Assembly: GCF_012849095.1 (NCBI RefSeq) | Contig: NZ_CP051680.1 | Span: 2,480,001 to 2,544,000 of the forward strand | Length of the DNA stretch: 64,000 nucleotides | Reading direction: 5' to 3' | From: Cohnella herbarum | Lineage (GTDB): Bacteria; Bacillota; Bacilli; Paenibacillales; Paenibacillaceae | In this document: piece after piece, positions 57,296-64,000 of the stretch | Layout: each line of letters opens with the position of its first letter | Numbering within the stretch: position 1 is the stretch's first letter | Made by a program: the position numbers and the translations under genes | The notes under the pieces: model-generated | What the model was told of the DNA's origin: nothing | What the model saw: the letters and a program-made list of their open reading frames with translations, nothing else | Databases searched by the model: none

Positions 57296-57309
57296 CTTGT
57301 TTCACCTGC

Positions 57310-57346
57310 AAAACCGCTATCCGAACTTGGATGGCGGTTTTTTTCA
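57310..57346 (+). terminator. Terminator of mnmA
   Basis: AAACCGC-ATCC pairs with GGAT-GCGGTTT, followed by a run of T. Confidence 0.85.
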
Positions 57347-57358
57347 AGTAACACGAAA

Positions 57359-57382
57359 AAGAGGCCTCGCGGCCCCAAAAAT
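57359..57382 (-). terminator. Probable terminator of the YebC-family gene
   Basis: On the minus strand GGGGCC and GGCCTC close a small GCGA-loop hairpin, followed by TTTTTC. Confidence 0.55.
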
Positions 57383-57419
57383 AATGGCATATAGCCATCG
57401 TATCGAATGAAGTTTCGAA

Positions 57420-58166
57420 TTAACCCAAACGGTTCATTTCATCGTCGCTGATCTCGAAGTTGTGGTAAACGTCTTGAACGTCGTCGTTATCGTCGAAAGC
57501 TTCCATCATCTTCAATAACTTATCGGCGTTATCGCCTTCCACGGCTACCGTATTTTGGGGCAACCAGCGAACTCCTGCCGTTTCGAAAGCGTATCCGGCC
57601 GTTTCCAGATTCCCTTTCACCGTATCGAAATCTTCAGGCGCGGTTATTATCTCGTAACTCTCTTCGTTGATAACGACGTCTTCCGCTCCGGCTTCCAAAG
57701 CTTCCATAATGAAACTATCTTCATCCCGATTATCGTCATCATCGCGGGCAACGACAAGCAGACCCTTCTGGTCGAACATGTAAGCGACGCATCCCGATTC
57801 ACCCAAGTTACCGCCGCGTTTACCGAAAATGGAACGAACGTCTGCCGCAGTACGATTACGGTTATCGGTCAGGCATTTTACCATAACGGCAACTCCGCCC
57901 GGACCGTAGCCTTCGTACAATACATCCTCGTAATCCACGCTGTCGGCTCCGCCGGCCGCTTTCTTGATCGCTCTTTCAATATTGTCAGCAGGCATTTGAA
58001 TCGCGCGCGCGCTGGCGATGGCGGATTTGAGGCCGTAGTTGGCCTCCGGGTTCGTCCCGCCCCTGCGAGCTTGCACATAGATTTCGCGACCCAGCTTAAC
58101 GAATTGATTGTTTTTGGCTTGGTCCGCTTTCCCTTTGCGACCAGCAAAAAGCTTGAATTTTGGCAT
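57420..58166 (-). CDS. YebC/PmpR-family protein
   Basis: The 248-residue protein has the usual three-domain fold: RKGKADQAKNNQFVKLGREI at the N-terminus, EGYGPGGVAVMVKCLTDNRNRTAADVRSIFGKRGGNLG in domain 2, and an acidic C-terminus. The family was described as DNA-binding regulators; recent work links YebC/TACO1 to translation of proline-rich stretches on ribosomes. The N-terminal MPKFKLFAGRKGKAD differs from the usual MAGHSKWxNI start. Confidence 0.93.
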   Translation of the reverse strand: MPKFKLFAGRKGKADQAKNNQFVKLGREIYVQARRGGTNPEANYGLKSAIASARAIQMPADNIERAIKKAAGGADSVDYEDVLYEGYGPGGVAVMVKCLTDNRNRTAADVRSIFGKRGGNLGESGCVAYMFDQKGLLVVARDDDDNRDEDSFIMEALEAGAEDVVINEESYEIITAPEDFDTVKGNLETAGYAFETAGVRWLPQNTVAVEGDNADKLLKMMEAFDDNDDVQDVYHNFEISDDEMNRLG

Positions 58167-58255
58167 AACCGTTTACCCCCGAGAGACATCAGTATCAATA
58201 AAACCCAGAAATAGTGTACCATTTTGCCGCCGACAAGGTCAAAGGAATTGACAAG

Positions 58256-58280
58256 AAAAACCCCCAGCGGCAGCTAGGGG
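58256..58280 (-). terminator. Terminator of the cold-shock gene
   Basis: CCCC-AGC pairs with GCT-GGGG, with TTTTTCTTGTC on the minus strand. Confidence 0.75.
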
Positions 58281-58338
58281 CTCTCCTTGTCGGTTCAAAA
58301 ATTTCGTGATATGAGAATAAGTCAACGCATCGCGCGAC

Positions 58339-58536
58339 TTACAGTTTAACCACGTTAGATGCTTGGGGACCACGATTGCCTTGAGTGATTTCGAATTCAA
58401 CCGCTTGGCCTTCATCCAAAGTTTTGAAGCCGTCGCCTTGGATTGCGGAGAAGTGAACGAATACGTCGTTGCCGTCCTCGATGGAGATAAAACCGTAGCC
58501 TTTCTCCGCGTTAAACCACTTTACTGTTCCTCTCAA
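58339..58536 (-). CDS. Cold-shock protein, CspA family
   Basis: The 65-residue OB fold has RNP1 (KGYGFISI) and RNP2 (VFVHFSAI) motifs that bind single-stranded RNA. AGGAGG lies just upstream. A sigma-A promoter and a short leader of about 40 bases precede it. Confidence 0.97.
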   Translation of the reverse strand: MRGTVKWFNAEKGYGFISIEDGNDVFVHFSAIQGDGFKTLDEGQAVEFEITQGNRGPQASNVVKL

Positions 58537-58582
58537 ATGAAAAACCTCCTAAAATCTCGCCGTCAAGTCGGCGAATACGATA

Positions 58583-58611
58583 ATTATAACCGAATTTACC
58601 CATATTTGCAA
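58583..58611 (-). promoter_or_regulatory. Promoter of the cold-shock gene
   Basis: On the minus strand TTGCAA (58606-58611) and TATAAT (58583-58588) are 17 bases apart. A CGCCG/CGGCG hairpin lies in the leader. Confidence 0.75.
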
Positions 58612-58616
58612 TATAA

Positions 58617-59345
58617 TCAGTTCTGTGTATGATGCGTTTTAACCAAGCGCAGCAAGGGACTCGGGACTGGCATGAAGGGTAATCCGGTTGGTAAATATTC
58701 GAAATGCTCAACATGCTTCAGCTCTCTCAAAATCTCCGAAAGGAATGAACATTCCTCCCATTTCAAGGTAATAATCGGATAGATTCGCAGTTCCCCGCCC
58801 GGACGCAGCACGCGAATCAGCTCCGCTAACGCATCGGCATGAAATGCCTCTCCGAAGGTGTCCGCGTACAAAAATAAAAAGTGACTGCAAACGACCAATT
58901 CGAAAGTGTCCTTCTCGAACGGCAAATTCGGAAGCGATGCGGCATAGTACCTGGAGCCGGCATCCGTTTTGCGGAAATCAGCCGCGAAACGCGCCCAGGA
59001 ATCCTCCCTGAGCGTACGATGTTGCTTCGGAGATCCGTAGTAGCTCCAATCGTAATTGTCCGCCATGTTCTCCAGCTTAGCGGAAGACACTTCGATTTCC
59101 TTGAACCCGGCGGCGATAATAGCCTCCGTCTCCCCTTCGTAAAAAGGATCGGCCGCGAATGCGGCAATCCCCATCGCGTTCAATTCCGCGACAAAGGAGG
59201 AAGCACCTCCCGCGACGTCGAGCACCGGCCCTTTGTTCCAAATCGTTTCCGTCAATTGAAACATCGCGCGATATTCCTCGAACGAACGGCAGGTCGACGC
59301 GACTCCGACTTGCGGGTAAGCTTGCGGTACTGGCTTGTTTTCCAT
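58617..59345 (-). CDS. Class I SAM-dependent methyltransferase, unknown substrate
   Basis: The 242-residue protein has SAM motif I in VLDVAGGASSFVAELN (residues 41-56), an acidic stretch FAADPFYEGE, a KDTFELVVCSHFLFLY motif, and RVLRPGGELRIYP late in the fold. The ATG at 59345 has a GGAG 9 bases upstream; the in-frame ATG at 59372 lacks one. The substrate is not known. Confidence 0.8.
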   Translation of the reverse strand: MENKPVPQAYPQVGVASTCRSFEEYRAMFQLTETIWNKGPVLDVAGGASSFVAELNAMGIAAFAADPFYEGETEAIIAAGFKEIEVSSAKLENMADNYDWSYYGSPKQHRTLREDSWARFAADFRKTDAGSRYYAASLPNLPFEKDTFELVVCSHFLFLYADTFGEAFHADALAELIRVLRPGGELRIYPIITLKWEECSFLSEILRELKHVEHFEYLPTGLPFMPVPSPLLRLVKTHHTQN

Positions 59346-59548
59346 ACTCCTCTTCTCCTCTCGGCTCATCAAACTCGTCTCGGCTCATCTCGTCTTCTTT
59401 TCTCCATCCACGACAATGTGGATTTCGAGTAGAATCCCATATCCGGCGGCATCTGTCAACCTAATATTTCCATCGCTACGTTGATTTCTACGTTGATCTC
59501 TTCTATGATGAAAAAAACGGCACAGATTGCCCAGATCAGGAGAAGCCC

Positions 59549-59782
59549 ATGTTCACTAAACATACCGTCTATAAGCACGACAACTACAATATGCTGACTG
59601 TAGAGGTTCAAGGAAAAACGCTCGTCGTAAGGGAAATCTCCGACCAATGGGGAGAAATCTGCCATAAGTTCCTAAGCCGTCCGGAATTGATGGACTGGGC
59701 TGAAAAAAGATTTCTGCCGGAAGACTTTCCGGATGGCAGCGAAGGTCTGCAACAGACGATGGAAAAGCTGAAGAGCATCTAA
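59549..59782 (+). CDS. Hypothetical small protein
   Basis: The 77-residue protein is not recognised. AGGAG lies 6 bases before the ATG. It has a beta-rich N-terminus (YNMLTVEVQGKTLVVREI) and an acidic helical C-terminus. It is followed 31 bases later by a small membrane protein gene. Confidence 0.65.
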   Translation: MFTKHTVYKHDNYNMLTVEVQGKTLVVREISDQWGEICHKFLSRPELMDWAEKRFLPEDFPDGSEGLQQTMEKLKSI

Positions 59783-59813
59783 ATTTGATCTTCAGGGAGG
59801 GAGTTATCGCTTA

Positions 59814-59993
59814 ATGGAGTCGGAAGCGAATATTATTTTTATCATTGCATCATTTAGCTTGGCGTTAATTCTCATCCTGTCGCGAGAGCGAATTCCAGAG
59901 CAGATGCGCCGTTCCATGGCGATTCTATCGATCTTGTTCGTGTTATTCGCTTTTTTCCTCATCGTGTACAGTTTCTTCAGAATGGGCACGTAA
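59814..59993 (+). CDS. Small two-helix membrane protein
   Basis: The 59-residue frame begins MESEANIIFIIASFSLALIL and ends FFRMGT. It has two hydrophobic segments (about residues 6-22 and 36-54) around the charged loop SRERIPEQMRRSM. GGAG lies about 10 bases before the ATG, and GGGAGG a little further. The function is unknown. Confidence 0.65.
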   Translation: MESEANIIFIIASFSLALILILSRERIPEQMRRSMAILSILFVLFAFFLIVYSFFRMGT

Positions 59994-60069
59994 CTTCGGC
60001 GAGCGCTGATAAAGCGTTAAGGTAAGGACATACTATTCCGGTAACTTATCCCGTTTCCGGAGGCGTTCC

Positions 60070-62016
60070 ATGAAATCGTATGCCTATCCGTTTGCCGTTT
60101 CTTTGGTTGCCATGTCTTTCCTATGCACCGCTTCTTCTCCCCTTCCCGCATCCGTTGCGGCAAGCAGCGCGGGCGCGAAGGACATTAATCACTCTGATCA
60201 TTTATTTAGGAGGTTGAACTCGCCCATGAATCAAGTCGCCAAAAGAAACGATATCCCGCAGGAACACCGTTGGAAGTTAGAGGATCTCTATCCGAACCAA
60301 GCCGCATGGGACTCCGAATTCGGCAAGGTGAAGAAACAAATCGGAGAAATCGCGGCCTATCAGGGCAAGCTTCAAGATGCCGCCTCCATCGCGCGCGTCT
60401 TCGAGTTAGACGACGAGATTTCGCTCTTAACCGAACGGTTATACGTCTATGCGAACATGCGTCATCATGAGGATACGGCCGAAGCTTCTTATCAAGCCCT
60501 GTCCGATAAATCGAAGAAAATCAGCGTGGAAGTGAGCGAGGCTACGTCCTTCATCACGCCCGAGATTCTTAGCCTGTCCGAACAACAGTTGACCGCTCTT
60601 ATCGCGGATCCTTCCCTAGCAAAGTACAAACGAACTTTGGAAGAGATGCTCCGCCAGAAACCTCATATTTTGTCGAAAAACGAAGAATCCCTTCTCGCTC
60701 AAGTAGGCAACGTATCGCAGGCGCCGGGTACGATCTTCAGCATGCTGAACAACGCCGACCTCAAGTTCCCGAAAGTGAAAAACGAGCAAGGCGAAGAAGT
60801 CGAGCTTACGCACGGCCGTTACATACAGTTCTTGGAAAGCAAAAACCAGGAAGTCCGCCGCGACGCGTTCAAAGCCATGTACGATACGTACGGCAAATGG
60901 CGGAACACGCTGGCTTCGACGCTTAACGCCAACGTGACCAAAAACATTTTCTATTCGAAAGCGCGCCACTATCCTTCGGCTCTGGAAATGTCGTTATTCG
61001 GCGATAACATTCCGCAATCCGTGTACGATAACCTGATCTCCACGATCCATGAGTATTTGCCTCTCATGCACCGTTACATGGAGCTGCGCAAAAAGCTGCT
61101 CAAGCTGGACGAGTTGCATATGTACGACTTATTCGCTCCCCTCGTCGAGGAATTCGATATGGAAATCTCATACGAGGACGCGAAGAAGAAAGTATACGAA
61201 AGCCTCGCTCCCCTTGGAGACGACTACCGCAAAGTGCTCCAAGAAGGCTTCGACGGCGGCTGGATCGACATCTACGAGAATGAGGGTAAGCGCAGCGGAG
61301 CCTACAGTTGGGGTGCGTTCGGCACGCATCCGTACGTGCTCTTGAACCACAATGACAACCTGAACAGCATGTTCACGTTGACGCACGAGATGGGCCATGC
61401 GCTCCATTCCTATTATTCCGACAACAATAACGAATACCGCGACGCGCAATACACGATATTCCTTGCCGAAGTCGCGTCTACGCTTAACGAAGCGTTGCTC
61501 ATGAATAACTTGCTGGGGAAATCGACGGACGCGAAGGAGAAAATGTACCTTCTCACCTATTACGCCGACCAATTCAGGACGACGGTGTTCCGGCAGACGA
61601 TGTTCGCGGAATTCGAGAAGATCATCCACGAAAGAGCCGAAAGCGGCGAGGCTTTAACGCCTCAAGAACTTAGCTCGATCTATTATGACTTAAACCTGCA
61701 ATATTACGGCAAAGGCATGGTCGTGGATAAGGATATCGAGATGGAATGGGCGAGAATTCCCCACTTCTATAACAGCTTCTACGTATACAAATACGCTACC
61801 GGTTTCTCGGCCGCGACTAGCTTCGCGAAGCAAATTCTGGACGAAGGCGAGCCTGCGGTCCAGCGCTACCTCGGTTTCCTGAAGAGCGGCGGCAAAGATT
61901 ATTCCATCAACATCCTCAAGGAAGCCGGAGTCGATATGTCCACACCCGAGCCGATTCGTCAAGCGATGAGCGTGTTCGAAGGCTTGATTAAGGAAATGGA
62001 GCAGTTGACGAAATAA
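60070..62016 (+). CDS. pepF: Oligoendopeptidase F (M3 family), with N-terminal signal-like extension
   Basis: The M3 zinc peptidase has 648 residues from 60070. The zinc site is HEMGHALH with a downstream Glu in the FLAEVASTLNEAL stretch. Two starts each have a ribosome site. One is the ATG at 60070 (GGAGG 7 bases upstream), giving a 52-residue extension that looks like a signal peptide: MKSYAYPFAV, a hydrophobic core, then Ala/Ser-rich. The other is the ATG at 60226 (AGGAGG at 60208-60213, 12 bases upstream), giving the normal PepF beginning MNQVAKRNDIPQEHRWKLED and 596 residues. Confidence 0.93.
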   Translation: MKSYAYPFAVSLVAMSFLCTASSPLPASVAASSAGAKDINHSDHLFRRLNSPMNQVAKRNDIPQEHRWKLEDLYPNQAAWDSEFGKVKKQIGEIAAYQGKLQDAASIARVFELDDEISLLTERLYVYANMRHHEDTAEASYQALSDKSKKISVEVSEATSFITPEILSLSEQQLTALIADPSLAKYKRTLEEMLRQKPHILSKNEESLLAQVGNVSQAPGTIFSMLNNADLKFPKVKNEQGEEVELTHGRYIQFLESKNQEVRRDAFKAMYDTYGKWRNTLASTLNANVTKNIFYSKARHYPSALEMSLFGDNIPQSVYDNLISTIHEYLPLMHRYMELRKKLLKLDELHMYDLFAPLVEEFDMEISYEDAKKKVYESLAPLGDDYRKVLQEGFDGGWIDIYENEGKRSGAYSWGAFGTHPYVLLNHNDNLNSMFTLTHEMGHALHSYYSDNNNEYRDAQYTIFLAEVASTLNEALLMNNLLGKSTDAKEKMYLLTYYADQFRTTVFRQTMFAEFEKIIHERAESGEALTPQELSSIYYDLNLQYYGKGMVVDKDIEMEWARIPHFYNSFYVYKYATGFSAATSFAKQILDEGEPAVQRYLGFLKSGGKDYSINILKEAGVDMSTPEPIRQAMSVFEGLIKEMEQLTK

Positions 62017-62063
62017 AAGGCTAAAGCGTTGCGATCCGTGGGATTACGATTGGGGGAGAAACG

Positions 62064-62597
62064 ATGTCCGACTTGGAGCAACTGAAATACCCGATTGGCA
62101 AATTTCAATTCGACGAATCGACCGCCGGGGAATTACGGCTATCGCGGATCGAGGAGCTAGCGGCAACGGTCGTTAGGCTTCGTCAAGCGGTCGAAGGATT
62201 ATCCGACGAGCAATTGGATACCCCTTACCGTCCCGATGGGTGGACAGCTAGGCAGGTCGCCCACCATATGGCGGACGCCTCGATGAACGGCTTCATCCGC
62301 GCTAAGCTGGCTTTGACGGAAAATCAGCCGCTCGTCAAAACGTTCGAAGAGAACGAATGGGTGAAGCTGCACGATTCGAACCGGCTTCCGATCGAGCCGT
62401 CTCTTCGGATGCTCGAAGGCATTCACGAGCGAATGGACGCCCTATTGCGGTCCCTGCCTCCGGAATCGTTCTCGCTCGCCTTCCGGCACCCCGTTAGCGG
62501 CCTCAACTCGTTGGATAAGCTATTAGCTTACTTTGCTTGGCATGGCAAGCACCACACGGCTCACATCACGTCTCTCCGCCTGCGCGAAGGCTGGTAG
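62064..62597 (+). CDS. bstA: DinB/YfiT-family metal enzyme, BstA-like (bacillithiol transferase)
   Basis: The 177-residue four-helix bundle has a three-His metal site: His in VAHHMADAS (about residue 68) and two in WHGKHHTAHI near the C-terminus. YPIGKFQFD at the N-terminus is typical of YfiT/BstA, which conjugates bacillithiol to toxic electrophiles. GGGGGAG lies about 8 bases before the ATG. Target compounds are unknown. Confidence 0.88.
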   Translation: MSDLEQLKYPIGKFQFDESTAGELRLSRIEELAATVVRLRQAVEGLSDEQLDTPYRPDGWTARQVAHHMADASMNGFIRAKLALTENQPLVKTFEENEWVKLHDSNRLPIEPSLRMLEGIHERMDALLRSLPPESFSLAFRHPVSGLNSLDKLLAYFAWHGKHHTAHITSLRLREGW

Positions 62598-62607
62598 TAG
62601 AGAAACA

Positions 62608-62650
62608 TACAAAAAGGTTAGAGGAGATTTATCTCCTCTAACCTTTTTTA
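62608..62650. terminator. Bidirectional terminator between bstA and the glycosylase gene
   Basis: AAAAAGGTTAGAGGAGAT pairs with ATCTCCTCTAACCTTTTT, a nearly perfect stem with A and T flanks. It contains the stop codon of the minus-strand gene. Confidence 0.92.
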
Positions 62651-63151
62651 TACCTCTAACAATGCTCTCCACGCCGCAAGCCGATCGTCGAGACCGCGGT
62701 AATCCCGCGTCGGAATCGGACTCGTCGAAGGCATGCGGATTATCCTCCTTTTGACTACCTCGGGATCCGTACCGAAGTGCTTGTTCAACTCGGAATGGGA
62801 TTTCGTCCCGTTGCAGACGAGGATTCCGATCTTCGGAAACCGGGCAAGCAAACCCGGAATATCGTTGGGAATCACTTGTTTAATATTGCTGTCCAAGCTC
62901 CCCGGCCGTTCGCAGCTCTCGATCACGTCCCATAAGGCAACGCCGTGATTCAGCGCGAACGCAACCCGGTCTTCGTATCGTTCGGAAGGCGCGCTGCCCG
63001 GACTGAACAAACCATATAGAATCCGCCACATAAAGTTACGCTCGTTCCAGTAATACCGCTGCGCTCGTAAAGAAGCCACTCCGGGCATGCTCCCAAGAAT
63101 CAAATATCGCGAGTCCGCATCGACAATCGGCGGAAACGAATGTACGTTCAA
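62648..63151 (-). CDS. DNA-deoxyinosine glycosylase (UDG superfamily)
   Basis: The 167-residue protein starts with PPIVDADSRYLILGSMPGVASL, where GSMPG is the family's first active-site motif. It ends with MPSTSPIPTRD, the second motif. HDG-type enzymes remove hypoxanthine from deaminated adenine in DNA. The gene is alone between terminators. Confidence 0.88.
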   Translation of the reverse strand: MNVHSFPPIVDADSRYLILGSMPGVASLRAQRYYWNERNFMWRILYGLFSPGSAPSERYEDRVAFALNHGVALWDVIESCERPGSLDSNIKQVIPNDIPGLLARFPKIGILVCNGTKSHSELNKHFGTDPEVVKRRIIRMPSTSPIPTRDYRGLDDRLAAWRALLEV

Positions 63152-63269
63152 CTTCCATCACGTCCTTTCGCGTTGTTCTCCTTATTTTCTCACGAAGCGA
63201 CGAAAAAACAAAAAAGCACCTTCCCCCATGAGGAGAAAGCGCTTGTTCGTATCCTTGCCGCTATTCGAA

Positions 63270-64000
63270 TCATCCTTTAACGCTACCGGCCGTAATGCCT
63301 TCGATGATCTGCTTCTGCAAAAAGGCATACAAGAGCAATACCGGAGTGACGCTAAACACGATCCCCGTACAGATGAGCGCATAGTTCGTCTGATAAGCGT
63401 CCCGGAAGCCGACCATCCCGGTAGGCAACGTGCGGAGAGCGTCTTTGCTGATGAAGAAACTCGCCAGCAAATACTCGTTCCAGTTGCCGAGGAAGTTGAT
63501 AATGAATACCGTGACCAGAGCGGGCATCGTAAGCGGAAGAACGATTCTCGCGAACAGTCCCGGCGCGCTTAGACCGTCAATGATCGCCGCTTCTTCAAGC
63601 TCGTTCGGGATGGACTTCATGAACGCGGAGATCAGCAATACGCTGAATGGAAGCGCGCCGGCCGTATACGGCCAGAACAGCGCCCAGTGCTCGTTCAGAA
63701 TGTGCAAATCCATCATCAGGATATACTGAGCGATGAACAGAACGTTGCCCGGAATGAGCATGCCTAACAGTATCACTTGATAAATAAGTTTGCTGGGCAG
63801 TCTGAATTTCATGCGCGTTAGGGCAAACGATGTACCTGCCGCGATGAGAACGCCGATGACGGCAGAAGAAATACCGATGTACGTACTGTTCCAGAAGTAG
63901 ACGTCTATTTTGGCCTGAACCCATGCATCGACATAGTTTTGAAAATACAAAGACTTAGGAAATGCGAACGGGGCTTGCGAAATCTCGACGTTGTCCGCCT
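63270..64000 (-). CDS. Carbohydrate ABC transporter permease, 5' end outside window
   Basis: The frame is open to the end of the window; about 242 residues are visible. There are five or six helices and an EAA loop (NELEEAAIIDGLSAPGLFARI) that docks to the ATPase. It is a MalG-type subunit of another sugar importer, separate from that at 21550. The rest of the operon should lie beyond 64000. Confidence 0.92.
   Translation of the reverse strand, partial: ADNVEISQAPFAFPKSLYFQNYVDAWVQAKIDVYFWNSTYIGISSAVIGVLIAAGTSFALTRMKFRLPSKLIYQVILLGMLIPGNVLFIAQYILMMDLHILNEHWALFWPYTAGALPFSVLLISAFMKSIPNELEEAAIIDGLSAPGLFARIVLPLTMPALVTVFIINFLGNWNEYLLASFFISKDALRTLPTGMVGFRDAYQTNYALICTGIVFSVTPVLLLYAFLQKQIIEGITAGSVKG

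Overview
The window looks like the chromosome of an endospore-forming Firmicute of the Paenibacillaceae (Cohnella/Paenibacillus type). This rests on spoVAC-spoVAD-spoVAE and an uninterrupted sigK, a YqeG-YqeH-AroE-YhbY-NadD-YqeK-RsfS cluster, an AlaS-IreB-RuvX-MltG cluster with a T-box, CymR, and a BstA-like (bacillithiol-type) protein. Family and organism statements come from reading the translated sequence; no database search was run.

Layout. 1-1005: 3' part of an MMPL exporter. 1063-3329: a divergent adenylosuccinate synthetase paralogue facing a LysR regulator across a short region with a perfect palindrome. 3361-4241: a gene-free block with thirteen 51-bp tandem units, each carrying a near-invariant hairpin, then a two-copy 43-bp repeat and a long terminator. 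4275-10718: the yqe ribosome-assembly/NAD/shikimate operon, with cvfB inserted before yqeM. 10820-15414: a MoxR-DUF58-transglutaminase operon. 15476-24698: a seven-gene oligosaccharide operon on the minus strand (binding protein, two permeases, YesM-type kinase, YesN-type regulator, an (alpha/alpha)6 glycosidase, a GH43 enzyme). 24862-27744: spoVA genes and divergent sigK. 28147-29630: a TerB-like protein and a DEDDh exonuclease. 29667-34592: urease operon ureABCFGD, with no ureE, behind a perfect GlnR/TnrA box placed about 51 bp upstream of the predicted start of transcription. 34795-41290: ilvD, a polysaccharide deacetylase, an AI-2E-family transporter and a class B PBP. 41331-43551: a chemotaxis receptor with a SigD-type promoter. 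43610-49289: two U32 tRNA-hydroxylation proteins separated by a duplicated 127-bp element, then mltG, two DUF1292 genes, ruvX and ireB. 49330-52309: alaS with its T-box and a consensus promoter. 52306-55887: an AI-2E-family protein, a zinc-ribbon protein, a PRC-barrel protein, cysteine desulfurase and cymR; mnmA is divergent at 56117. 57420-64000: a YebC-family protein, a cold-shock protein, a methyltransferase, small proteins, PepF, BstA-like, a deoxyinosine glycosylase and the 3' part of a sugar permease.

Most of the window is well-ordered core genome. The parts not explained by known genes are: the 51-bp hairpin array with its higher-order duplication (3361-3998); the 127-bp repeat between the U32 genes; a long GU-rich hairpin directly before the U32 gene that appears to start at ATT; a dispersed hairpin family sharing a 17-mer (7959-8034 and 49178-49289); the PurA paralogue that has lost an IMP-contact glutamine; and a PepF reading frame with an apparent signal peptide plus a second internal start. 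No CRISPR, prophage, IS element, rRNA or tRNA gene was seen.
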